The notes beneath the pieces are model-generated. The model saw only the letters and a list, made by a program, of their open reading frames with translations. It was not told the DNA's origin and did no database searches. Both the position numbers and the translations under genes were made by a program. A DNA stretch of 37,919 bases, from assembly GCA_902606965.1 (NCBI GenBank), contig CACLIK010000007.1, forward strand, positions 1-37,919, read 5' to 3'. This stretch comes from an uncultured marine group I thaumarchaeote. GTDB lineage: Archaea; Thermoproteota; Nitrososphaeria; Nitrososphaerales; Nitrosopumilaceae. Position 1 is the stretch's first letter, and each line of letters starts with the position of its first letter. Of the stretch, positions 7,790 through 14,601 are shown in pieces.

Positions 7790-8701
7790 ATGGTAAAAAC
7801 CTCGAAAGCAAATTTGAAAGAGAAATGTCCTAGATGTGTCAAAGGCACACTGGTAACCGATCATGAATCCGGAGAAATGTTCTGCTCAAAATGTGGTTTC
7901 GTATTATCCGAAAAACTGCAGGAAGCTGGACCAGAATGGAGATCATTCACTCAGGATGAACATGGCGACAGAGCTAGAGCTGGCGCACCTACATCACTGA
8001 CAATGCATGATATGGGTCTTGCAACGATCATTAATCCTACAAACAAGGATGCATCTGGCAAACCCCTAACCACTACAATGAAAAGTACCATCGAGAGACT
8101 GAGAACTTGGGATAGTAGAAGCCAAGTTCATGAACCAGTAGATCGAAACTTTAGGCAGGCATTTAGCGAACTAAACAGACTGAAAGACAAACTCGCTATA
8201 TCCGACGCAGTGATAGAAAAAGCTGCATACATTTACAGAAAAGCATTGGATAAAGGTCTAGTTAGAGGAAGATCAATTTCTGCATTAATGGCATCAGCAT
8301 TATACGCTGCTTGTAGAGATACAGAAACTCCAAGAAACCTTAAGGATGTAGAACACGCTGCAAACATAAAACGAAAAGACATTGCAAGATGTTACAGACT
8401 TCTTATCAAAGAACTGGATCTAAAAATGCCGGTTACAGACTCTATTCAGTGTGTAGCACGAATAGCAAGCAAGATAGGCATACAGGAAAAAACAAAAAGA
8501 CATGCAATTAAGGTACTAAAAACTGCGCAAGAAAATGAAATATCTGCAGGAAAGGATCCTATGGGTCTAGCAGCAGCCGCATTATACCTAGCATGCGTAA
8601 AAAATGGTGAAGATAAGACACAAAGGGACATTGCAGAAGCGGCAAATGTTACCGAAGTAACTATCAGAAATCGCTACAAGGGATTAAAAGATTCCACATA
8701 A
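7790..8701 (+). CDS. tfb: Transcription initiation factor B (TFB)
   Basis: This protein of 303 residues is the archaeal TFIIB homologue that bridges TBP at the TATA box and RNA polymerase. The N-terminal zinc ribbon uses C13, C16, C32 and C35 (CPRC and CSKC). The B-finger/linker follows (GPEWRSFTQDE), then two cyclin-like repeats at about 105-200 and 205-300. The second repeat ends with an HTH-like segment (TQRDIAEAANVTEVTIRNRY) that contacts the BRE. Length and motifs are complete. Thaumarchaea usually carry several TFBs, so which paralogue this is cannot be said. It is followed by a T-rich terminator and a convergent antiporter gene. Confidence 0.95.
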   Translation: MVKTSKANLKEKCPRCVKGTLVTDHESGEMFCSKCGFVLSEKLQEAGPEWRSFTQDEHGDRARAGAPTSLTMHDMGLATIINPTNKDASGKPLTTTMKSTIERLRTWDSRSQVHEPVDRNFRQAFSELNRLKDKLAISDAVIEKAAYIYRKALDKGLVRGRSISALMASALYAACRDTETPRNLKDVEHAANIKRKDIARCYRLLIKELDLKMPVTDSIQCVARIASKIGIQEKTKRHAIKVLKTAQENEISAGKDPMGLAAAALYLACVKNGEDKTQRDIAEAANVTEVTIRNRYKGLKDST

Positions 8702-8718
8702 TTTTTTTTATTTTTTAT
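8702..8718 (+). terminator. T-rich terminator downstream of tfb
   Basis: A run of eight or more T residues, a single A, then six T residues immediately follows the tfb stop codon. Such oligo-T tracts are the usual archaeal intrinsic terminators. The same bases also contain the last codons of the convergent antiporter gene. Confidence 0.5.
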
Positions 8719-10165
8719 CTTTAACAAAACCACCACTATGACTTTCTGGAGGAGGAATCTTTTTTGCACCGCCTAAACCAATTGTGGTAATAATAACAGA
8801 TGTTATGACAACGAAAAAGATAATTTGTGGGTATGCTTCAGCATTCGGCAGACCCATTGACAGCGGAAATGTGGCCAATACAGCGGCTGCTAAACCACGT
8901 GGAATCATAACAGATGTCACTTTTGTATCAAGCTTGGAAAAACCTCTAACTAGAACAGATTTAGTAATGATTATTCTGCCTATGTAAATTGCGATTGCGG
9001 CTATTACACCAAAAATGACATATTCTATTTGAGCAAAACTTGCTAGCAGACCGACAAAAACAAAGAAAAATGCTCTTACCAAAAAGGTTACCTGGCTATG
9101 TAAAGAATTGTCTATGGTATCCTCTGGAAATTTGATTTTTAGAATTCGTGAAAAGTATGTCTTTTTTCCAAGCATCAATCCAAAAACAAGTGCGGTTAGT
9201 GCACCTGACTCGCCAAATGAAGTGGCTAAGAAAAATAGCATAAACACCATTCCGATTGTTAGCATGTAGCTATGTTGTGCATTCTTCAGTTTTGATATCA
9301 CAAACATCCAAGGAATGCCAACTCCAAACCCTAGCACGAGACCAACCATCACTGCCTTTCCAATCGTTACTCCCAACGTATCAAAACTAAATTCCCCAGA
9401 TAATGCTGCCTCGAACAAAACGAACGCAATGATGACTGCAAAAATATCAGTCAGTGCGGACTCGAAGCTTAGCATAGATTTGGCATCTTCGGATATGTGG
9501 ATCTTTTTTACAAGACCGAAGACAATGATAGAGCTGCTTCCTCCAACTATTGACCCAAGCAAAATACTATCTATCCACTCCCATCCTAAGCCATAATGTG
9601 CAAGTCCAGCAACGATACCAACCGAAACTGCAAAGCCCACAATTACAAGAATTATAGCAAAATGTGCGGTCTTCAAAACTTTACCAATATGTAGATTCAA
9701 GCCACCATCAAACATGATGATAATTAGAGCTACAGCCGCAAAGTAAGGAACAATTTCCAATACAGCTTGAGGTTGGATTATTCCCAAAACCGGCCCAATA
9801 ATGATTCCTAATACCATCAAAAATAGAATATCAGGAATTCCAGTCCTTTTGAAAAATGCCTCACCCAAGACGCCCATTATTATTACCACGCTTGCAGATA
9901 AGAGCAAAATTGGTGCTGAGGCAACCAGCGAATCTCCAAATGTCAAATCAGCGATAACACTTTGTAGATTTGTAACACCTTCTAGGAGAAAATTTGAGCC
10001 AAATTGCTCAGGATTTCCTTCAGGGATAGGATTTTCTTCGAAATATTTTCCGAGAATATCTCTTACATTTGAACCCGCAAATTCGCTTGTATTGATATCA
10101 GGGAAAACCTCATCTCGGAAGAAAGAGACAAAACTATCTAACAGAGCCAAGAATCCAAAATTCAT
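8708..10165 (-). CDS. CPA1-type cation/proton antiporter (NhaP/CvrA-like)
   Basis: This integral membrane protein of 485 residues has about twelve hydrophobic helices from residue 83 onward. They are preceded by an N-terminal segment of about 80 residues that carries one amphipathic stretch. Family marks are MFDGGLNL at 151-158, FESALTD at 234-240 (D240 is the likely ion-binding aspartate), and MIPRGLAAAVLA in a late helix. No C-terminal TrkA-C regulatory domain is present; the protein ends in a short charged tail. It should exchange Na+ or K+ for H+ across the cytoplasmic membrane, with selectivity unknown. It is divergent from the hemerythrin gene, with about 80 bp for both promoters. Confidence 0.88.
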   Translation of the reverse strand: MNFGFLALLDSFVSFFRDEVFPDINTSEFAGSNVRDILGKYFEENPIPEGNPEQFGSNFLLEGVTNLQSVIADLTFGDSLVASAPILLLSASVVIIMGVLGEAFFKRTGIPDILFLMVLGIIIGPVLGIIQPQAVLEIVPYFAAVALIIIMFDGGLNLHIGKVLKTAHFAIILVIVGFAVSVGIVAGLAHYGLGWEWIDSILLGSIVGGSSSIIVFGLVKKIHISEDAKSMLSFESALTDIFAVIIAFVLFEAALSGEFSFDTLGVTIGKAVMVGLVLGFGVGIPWMFVISKLKNAQHSYMLTIGMVFMLFFLATSFGESGALTALVFGLMLGKKTYFSRILKIKFPEDTIDNSLHSQVTFLVRAFFFVFVGLLASFAQIEYVIFGVIAAIAIYIGRIIITKSVLVRGFSKLDTKVTSVMIPRGLAAAVLATFPLSMGLPNAEAYPQIIFFVVITSVIITTIGLGGAKKIPPPESHSGGFVKDKK

Positions 10166-10216
10166 TCTAACTAGGTCAATTATTGGTCTGTAAAATAACG
10201 GTTAGGTCATATACAA

Positions 10217-10225
10217 ATTATAAGT
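10217..10225 (+). promoter_or_regulatory. TATA box of the hemerythrin gene
   Basis: AATTATAAG is centred 26 nt upstream of the TTG at 10247. This supports both the TTG as the real start and a leaderless transcript. No Shine-Dalgarno sequence lies between them. Confidence 0.5.
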
Positions 10226-10246
10226 CAGCTTGCAAATTTTGAATAG

Positions 10247-10789
10247 TTGAGCGCTACAGAGACCCTTAGGGATGATCACAAACAAATCAAAAGACTAGAC
10301 AAGATTATTGCAAAATGCTATTCTGATCTTAATTCAGGAAAAACCGTTCCATTCTCTGATTTGGAGAAGATTGCCATCATCATCTCAGACTTTTTGGACT
10401 CGATCCATTACTCCAGAGAAGAGGATTCATACTTTCCCTGCGTTGCTAGTTATGACCACCTCAAAAAAGAGATTCGGGCATTACTGATAGAACATGAGTT
10501 TAGCAGAAACATAGCATTCAAAATCACACATCATCTAAAACGTTGGAAAAATGGAGAAGATTCTAGCGAGCCAGTAGCCAGATTCCTGAGAACCTATTCG
10601 ATTTATCTGAATGACCATATATCGAAGGAAGAGGACTTTTTTGAGCGAGCAGAAAAGGAGATTCTTTCCAAAGAGGAGGAAAAAGAAATGTTTGAACAAT
10701 TTCAATCAGATATAGCAATTACACAAAAAATGGAATCTATTGTAAAAGAACTCGATTATTTGGAAAATCAGCCTTGGTTCAAAAATTAG
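10247..10789 (+). CDS. Hemerythrin-like HHE domain protein
   Basis: This cytoplasmic four-helix bundle protein of 180 residues should bind a di-iron centre. Ligands in order are H11, H54 with E58 (H-x3-E), H83, and H124 with E128 (a second H-x3-E). This is the complete set of a hemerythrin-like protein. The C-terminal 45 residues are a charged helix beyond the core domain. Possible roles are oxygen, nitric oxide or iron sensing or binding; none is shown. Translation starts at TTG, supported by a TATA box 26 nt upstream. It abuts the convergent small membrane protein gene with no gap. Confidence 0.85.
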   Translation: MSATETLRDDHKQIKRLDKIIAKCYSDLNSGKTVPFSDLEKIAIIISDFLDSIHYSREEDSYFPCVASYDHLKKEIRALLIEHEFSRNIAFKITHHLKRWKNGEDSSEPVARFLRTYSIYLNDHISKEEDFFERAEKEILSKEEEKEMFEQFQSDIAITQKMESIVKELDYLENQPWFKN

Positions 10790-10999
10790 TTATGTTGTTA
10801 ATTCTGGCTTCAAAGTCCATGCAATACCAAGTACTACAAAAGGAATTGAGATGAAACCAATAATAGGCAATATAGTGAATGCTTGATCCTGACCTATATC
10901 ACCAGTAAATACCCAAGGCAAAGGTAGTGTAATTACAAACCAGATTATTGCCATAACGATAATCATATTCCGTCTTTTCTTTTTCTTGTTATTTGCCAA
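10790..10999 (-). CDS. Small two-helix membrane protein
   Basis: This protein of 69 residues starts at TTG with a strongly basic N-terminus (NNKKKKRRN). Two hydrophobic helices follow at about 12-31 and 41-63, linked by a short acidic loop, FTGDIGQDQ. The positive-inside rule predicts both ends in the cytoplasm. No family is recognised. The neighbouring upstream gene on the same strand also encodes a membrane-anchored protein 38 nt away, and they may be cotranscribed. Confidence 0.65.
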   Translation of the reverse strand: MANNKKKKRRNMIIVMAIIWFVITLPLPWVFTGDIGQDQAFTILPIIGFISIPFVVLGIAWTLKPELTT

Positions 11000-11037
11000 T
11001 TATCTCACTTTTCATTATTTCAAAGACTATTTCTATT

Positions 11038-11643
11038 TTATCGCAATAAGGATATGGTTACTGAGCCTTCCAAATTACCAGTTCTTGTAATTGAAATTTC
11101 CCAACCTCCTTCTGGAATATAAACATCATATTCTTCTGCTGAAAGACCGTGCTGGTCAACATACTCCCATGTATAGTATTTTGAGATACCTGTGTCTACC
11201 AATGTTCCTTTCAAAATAAATTCCTCAGAGAACAGCACTCTCCACGACTCAGATGGGTCTAGTCGTTCAACAAAAGGCGTCTCAATACTAATTCTAATTT
11301 TATCAGGAGAATCACCCATCGGAACAAATCCAAACTTGTAAATTCCTTCTTCTAGATATGGAACATCTTTGGTGGAGTGTTTCAACCAAGCCCTATGTGT
11401 TTGACTATCATCATTTCGTTCTGTGACTGAACATTTACCCCATAATTCCAAATTAGATTCATCATAGGAAGTGTAGGTATCGCAGCTGTTGGTCCACTCA
11501 GATCCAGCCATACGAATACTCCAAACTTCTAAATTTGGACTCTTCTTGTTTTCGGGATTATCTGGATTTATCTGGGCTCCAACAAATACCACCCCTATGA
11601 TGGCTGCTAGGATAATACCACCAATTATGGGCTTTTTACTCAC
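11038..11643 (-). CDS. Unknown membrane-anchored extracellular protein
   Basis: A GTG start gives 201 residues. An N-terminal hydrophobic helix at about 5-23 is an uncleaved anchor or signal peptide. The remaining part is predicted extracellular, beta-rich, and aromatic and acidic (WSIRMAGSEW, SWRVLFSEEF, GGWEISITRTGNLEGSV). Two cysteines in the external part (NSCDTY, GKCSVT) could form a disulfide. No motif identifies a function. It lies upstream of, and probably in one unit with, the two-helix protein. An AT-rich divergent gap of about 100 bp separates it from cdvB. Confidence 0.62.
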   Translation of the reverse strand: MSKKPIIGGIILAAIIGVVFVGAQINPDNPENKKSPNLEVWSIRMAGSEWTNSCDTYTSYDESNLELWGKCSVTERNDDSQTHRAWLKHSTKDVPYLEEGIYKFGFVPMGDSPDKIRISIETPFVERLDPSESWRVLFSEEFILKGTLVDTGISKYYTWEYVDQHGLSAEEYDVYIPEGGWEISITRTGNLEGSVTISLLR

Positions 11644-11714
11644 AGAATTCGTGCTGTTTACTAGTAAATTTAGTCATCGAAATTTCATTTACTGTTAACC
11701 ATTATTCACACCTG

Positions 11715-11724
11715 AAATTAATAA
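11715..11724 (+). promoter_or_regulatory. TATA box of the first cdvB gene
   Basis: AAATTAATAA is centred about 26 nt upstream of the ATG at 11746. This fits a leaderless transcript and favours this ATG over the out-of-frame ATG at 11739. Confidence 0.45.
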
Positions 11725-11745
11725 TCAATTTCTAAAGCATGCCCT

Positions 11746-12393
11746 ATGGCTTCGTTATCAAGTAGGTGGTCAAAACCACAGAAACCAGGCATATCTGAAA
11801 GATTAAACAGTGTGATCAAACCAAAGGGTGCCTTAAAACCACGCATTGAAACAGCCATTAAAAAATTGCAAATGCAAACTGCAAAATTAGATAACATGCT
11901 ATCATCATTAGATAGCAGAAACGAGAAAATTTTTCATAGAATAGTCGAAGCTACACAACAGCACGATACTCATACTGCTAAAACTTTATCAAAAGAATTA
12001 GCCGAAGTTCGAAAAGTACGTCGTGTTCTAGGAAATGCACGAATGGCTATAGAACAAATAGAATTACGATTAACAACATTCCATGATTTGGGAGACACAG
12101 TAGTAACTGTAATGCCAACCATCGGATTAATGAAAAACATGAAAACATCACTAGCCAAATTCATGCCAGGCGCAGACCAAGAGCTTAACAACATGGCAGA
12201 GATGCTAGGTGGCTTGATGACAGAAACCTTCCACAGCACAGATGCCTCATTCGGCACTGATGCGGTTATGAATGCAGAATCAGAAAAAATCTTGCAAGAG
12301 GCTTCTGCAGTTGCAGAACAGCAATCTGGAGATAGATTCCCATCCATACCAAATGAAGTATCGCAGGCTTCTTCACAATCTCGTTTTATGTAA
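11746..12393 (+). CDS. cdvB: ESCRT-III-like division protein CdvB paralogue 1
   Basis: This protein of 215 residues is charged and helical, as in the Snf7/ESCRT-III fold, and should polymerise on membranes during division. The core includes IKPKGALKPRIETAI at about 24-38, a long helix with LSKELAEVRKVRRVL at 81-95, and IEQIELRLTTFHDLGD at 102-117. The C-terminal tail has ILQEASAVAEQQ and then RFPSIP at 197-202. That proline motif resembles the MIM2 peptide by which CdvB binds the CdvC/Vps4 MIT domain. There is no C-terminal winged helix of the kind that binds CdvA. A paralogue lies at 36567-37244 with the same core and tail. A zinc-ribbon microprotein follows 10 nt downstream. Confidence 0.88.
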   Translation: MASLSSRWSKPQKPGISERLNSVIKPKGALKPRIETAIKKLQMQTAKLDNMLSSLDSRNEKIFHRIVEATQQHDTHTAKTLSKELAEVRKVRRVLGNARMAIEQIELRLTTFHDLGDTVVTVMPTIGLMKNMKTSLAKFMPGADQELNNMAEMLGGLMTETFHSTDASFGTDAVMNAESEKILQEASAVAEQQSGDRFPSIPNEVSQASSQSRFM

Positions 12394-12403
12394 GTGGTTT
12401 TAG

Positions 12404-12544
12404 ATGCTACGAAATTGGTTCAAAACTCTAGAGAAACATCATGATCCAGTTTGTACAAGTTGTGGTTCTATGATTGCTACAGATGATATATTCTGTACAA
12501 ATTGTGGAGAAAAACGACAAATAAAAGAATCTGTATTTTCCTAA
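12404..12544 (+). CDS. 46-residue zinc-ribbon microprotein downstream of cdvB
   Basis: This short frame starts at ATG 12404, 10 nt after the cdvB stop, and ends at TAA 12542-12544. Its protein has a basic, aromatic N-terminus (MLRNWFKTLEKHHD) and one zinc ribbon, with CTSCG at 17-21 and CTNCGEK at 31-37. The C-x2-C-x10-C-x2-C spacing is nearly the same as in the tails of the two proteins at 27836-29307. Cysteine conservation, tight coupling to cdvB and a typical 4-bp convergent overlap with the next gene argue that it is real. Cotranscription suggests an accessory role with CdvB, but that is inference. Confidence 0.7.
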   Translation: MLRNWFKTLEKHHDPVCTSCGSMIATDDIFCTNCGEKRQIKESVFS

Positions 12545-13107
12545 CTTTTAGAAGATTTAAAACTGTTAATTCTACTAGCCTCATCAGCTACTATTTTATC
12601 AATTTCTGTAATTTTATCACGTAGGCTGTAGACTATATTGCCAACTTCATCCGCATCCTTTTCTACCTCAGATCGTTTTCTGGTTAGTTCTTGTAAACCC
12701 TCATTTTCCTCTTGGATGAATTGACTTATTTTCGTAAGCTTTTCTTTCAAATTTTTAATATCAACAGATTCGTCTTCAATGCTTTTTTGTAGGTTTGCTC
12801 GCTTGTCTCTCAACTCTTTAATCATTGAGCCAACATAGTCAATAGCCTCTCCCACCTTGAATCGTTTATCCATCAATCCTTCTATTCCAAGCTGACTTTG
12901 TACTGCAGTTCCAGTTTGTGAATATGACGTTGTTTCTTCAGCAGGTTCAGTGGTAGGAGTTTCGTCTCTACTTTCTGCTGCTGGCTCTGACTCAAAACTA
13001 GGAGTTTCTGCTGGCTCTGGCTCTGACTCAAAACTAGGAGTTTCTTCAGCCACTCCGCCAGAATTTTCATCTTCATCCTTATCCTTGAAAACATCAAACA
13101 GTCCCAT
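12541..13107 (-). CDS. Acidic-linker coiled-coil protein
   Basis: I start at the ATG at 13107 (MGLFDVFKDKDEDE), giving 188 residues. An upstream in-frame ATG at 13179 would add 24 residues, but a TATA-like ACTTTTATC near 13137 supports the shorter form. Residues about 15-70 are an acidic, proline-, serine- and glutamate-rich linker containing a 12-residue tandem repeat (ETPSFESEP...). Residues about 80-185 form a long coiled coil (KELRDKRANLQKSI, KNLKEKLTKISQF). The N-terminal GLFDVF resembles short motifs that bind partner proteins or membranes. The function is unknown. It is convergent with the cdvB-zinc-ribbon pair, and a link to division is only suggested by location. Confidence 0.72.
   Translation of the reverse strand: MGLFDVFKDKDEDENSGGVAEETPSFESEPEPAETPSFESEPAAESRDETPTTEPAEETTSYSQTGTAVQSQLGIEGLMDKRFKVGEAIDYVGSMIKELRDKRANLQKSIEDESVDIKNLKEKLTKISQFIQEENEGLQELTRKRSEVEKDADEVGNIVYSLRDKITEIDKIVADEASRINSFKSSKS
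12983..13045 (-). repeat. In-frame tandem repeat, 36-bp period
   Basis: A 27-bp sequence ending in AAAACTAGGAGTTTCT occurs at 12983-13009 and again, identical, at 13019-13045. The period is 36 bp, encoding the 12-residue unit ETPSFESEP plus three variable residues. Exact identity suggests recent duplication and possible length variation between strains. Confidence 0.8.
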
Positions 13108-13219
13108 TGATTCAATAAAATTATTCAGCAAGATAAAAGTTATGGCAAACCCCAAATTCTTGGATTTTCGCCCCCGCATAGAAAATACCGATTTTTAGCA
13201 AATTTCGACCTAAGAAAAT

Positions 13220-13275
13220 GTGTTCCGCTAGGTGTTCCGCTGTGGTGTTTCAAAATGTTCCTCATAAACACCTAG
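13220..13275 (+). promoter_or_regulatory. Operator-like repeat array before the winged-helix gene
   Basis: GTGTTCCGCT occurs at 13220-13229 and 13232-13241. Related copies GTGTTTC at 13245 and ATGTTCC at 13255 follow, so the spacing is 10-13 bp, about one helical turn. A perfect 9-bp inverted repeat, CTAGGTGTT at 13228-13236 and AACACCTAG at 13267-13275, spans the array. A TATA-like CATAAACA centred near 13266 is 25 nt before the ATG at 13291, so the right arm overlaps the core promoter. This layout fits autorepression by the downstream wHTH protein. Confidence 0.55.
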
Positions 13276-13290
13276 ATCCTATGATATGAC

Positions 13291-13578
13291 ATGTCAAAAC
13301 AACAGTACAGATCCGAGATGGGAATCATGGGAGATATCCTAGATGTAACCATGGATGGAGGCCAAAGAGGAGTTATTGTATCTGCAATATCCCGAAAAGC
13401 AAACCTCTCTCACTATGCAGTATTAGACAAGTGTGAGAAGCTAATCAATGCAGGTTTGATGCAGTCGGAAAGAAGCGATAGAAACAGACTTTTCAAGATT
13501 ACCGAAAAGGGACTTGATTTTATCCAGGAATTCCAGAAGTTTCAGAATCTCATTGAATCCATGAATCTAAGGTATTAG
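13291..13578 (+). CDS. Small winged-helix transcription regulator
   Basis: This protein of 95 residues is almost entirely one winged helix. An N-terminal helix (MGDILDVTMDGG) is followed by the HTH (VIVSAISRKANLSHYAVLDKCEKLINAGLM). The wing (RSDRNRLFKITEKGLDFI) and a C-terminal amphipathic helix suitable for dimerisation come next. This architecture is common in archaeal regulators of the HTH_45/ArnR-like type. The operator-like array directly upstream suggests autoregulation. The membrane-anchored wHTH gene follows with start codons 3-72 nt downstream, so they are probably cotranscribed. No ligand-binding domain is present. Confidence 0.82.
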   Translation: MSKQQYRSEMGIMGDILDVTMDGGQRGVIVSAISRKANLSHYAVLDKCEKLINAGLMQSERSDRNRLFKITEKGLDFIQEFQKFQNLIESMNLRY

Positions 13579-13620
13579 GCTTTGAATTTGCAACAAATTG
13601 TTGCACAAAAGCATCAATCT

Positions 13621-13628
13621 CCGGGGGG
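13621..13628 (+). other. G8 homopolymer at the start of the membrane regulator gene
   Basis: The bases CC followed by eight G residues lie just upstream of two candidate starts at 13633 and 13651. Such a run is unusual in this AT-rich sequence. It could act as a strong Shine-Dalgarno sequence for 13633, or be a slippage-prone tract if translation starts upstream at TTG 13582. The exact length could also be a sequencing error. Confidence 0.4.
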
Positions 13629-13650
13629 GGAAATGCTTTTGGTGGGGAAG

Positions 13651-14601
13651 ATGGATATCCTCTCAACGATGGTAAGAATGCCACTAGTTGTGATGGGTCT
13701 AGTGCTTATAGCACTAAGCATCCCAATCCAGCAGTCCTTTGCGTCCAGCCGAACCCTTGATTTTACCATTTATCCGGATGGCTCTACACATGTTTTTTAT
13801 GAATTAGGCGTGGATCCACTAGAACTGGAAGTACCAGTTGAGCTTTTTGGGGAAATGATAGAAAATGTTACAATCATTGATGAAGATGGATTTTTACTAT
13901 CAAGTGAGATTGATCATAATTCAGCTGTAATAGAAACATTTGGCGCGTCACAGATCTCCATTGATTATGATACTCAGGATCTGGTTTCTAAAGATGGAAA
14001 AATATGGACATTTTCTGTTATTGTATCTGAGCAATATTCTGTAGTAACGCCAAAAAATTCAGTGATTATTGAAATGAGTAATTTTCCAATTAGTATGCAG
14101 GTGGAAAATGACCAATCATATCTAGTTTTCCCCCCAGGTCACACAAACATTAGTTATTACATTAGTACATTAGCATCTGCCCAATCTACACAGCAAATAG
14201 CTGAAGATGGTGGAACTGATAACCAATTAATCTTGTATATAGGTGGTATCGCAGCTGCTGTGATTGGCGCTGCGATAGTTATTGCAAAAAGAAAATCAAG
14301 AACTGCTGAACCAACTGTAATAATTAAAAAAGACGACCAACCAAAACCACCAAGCCTTGATCCCGAATCAATTTTCAAGGCAAAACAAGATCTAAGAGAG
14401 GACGATAAAGAAATAATTAATTTCCTATCTGCAAATGGGGGACAGGCTTACGAAAGTGAATTACGTAAGAAATTCCTTCAACCACGTACTACTATGTGGA
14501 GGGCCGTAAAACGTCTTGAAAGGCAGGGAATTGTAGACGTTGTTGAGAAGGATCTACAGAACCTTGTAAAGCTAAAAAGTAGCTTGGAGGATAATTCATG
14601 A
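13651..14601 (+). CDS. Membrane-anchored one-component regulator: extracellular domain, helix, winged helix
   Basis: I choose ATG 13651 because GGTGGGGA precedes it and the resulting protein begins with a clean signal-anchor. In-frame starts at ATG 13633 and TTG 13582 remain possible. The 316 residues comprise a signal peptide at 1-31, a beta-rich extracellular domain at about 32-190, a transmembrane helix at 193-212 followed by basic residues (KRKSR), a proline-rich linker and a winged helix at about 250-316. The HTH (AYESELRKKFLQPRTTMWRAV) and wing (VEKDLQNLVKLKS) are clear. It should couple an envelope signal directly to DNA binding. Its stop overlaps the ATG of the next, exported helical protein by 4 bp. 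Confidence 0.78.
   Translation: MDILSTMVRMPLVVMGLVLIALSIPIQQSFASSRTLDFTIYPDGSTHVFYELGVDPLELEVPVELFGEMIENVTIIDEDGFLLSSEIDHNSAVIETFGASQISIDYDTQDLVSKDGKIWTFSVIVSEQYSVVTPKNSVIIEMSNFPISMQVENDQSYLVFPPGHTNISYYISTLASAQSTQQIAEDGGTDNQLILYIGGIAAAVIGAAIVIAKRKSRTAEPTVIIKKDDQPKPPSLDPESIFKAKQDLREDDKEIINFLSANGGQAYESELRKKFLQPRTTMWRAVKRLERQGIVDVVEKDLQNLVKLKSSLEDNS

Noticed and set aside
9315-9596. Antisense reading frames within the antiporter and other long genes
   Set aside because: They mirror the codon structure of strongly supported genes on the other strand and lack promoters and recognisable domains.
13108-13179. 24-residue N-terminal extension of the coiled-coil protein
   Set aside because: A TATA-like site near 13137 lies within it, and the protein is well formed from MGLFDVF at 13107.
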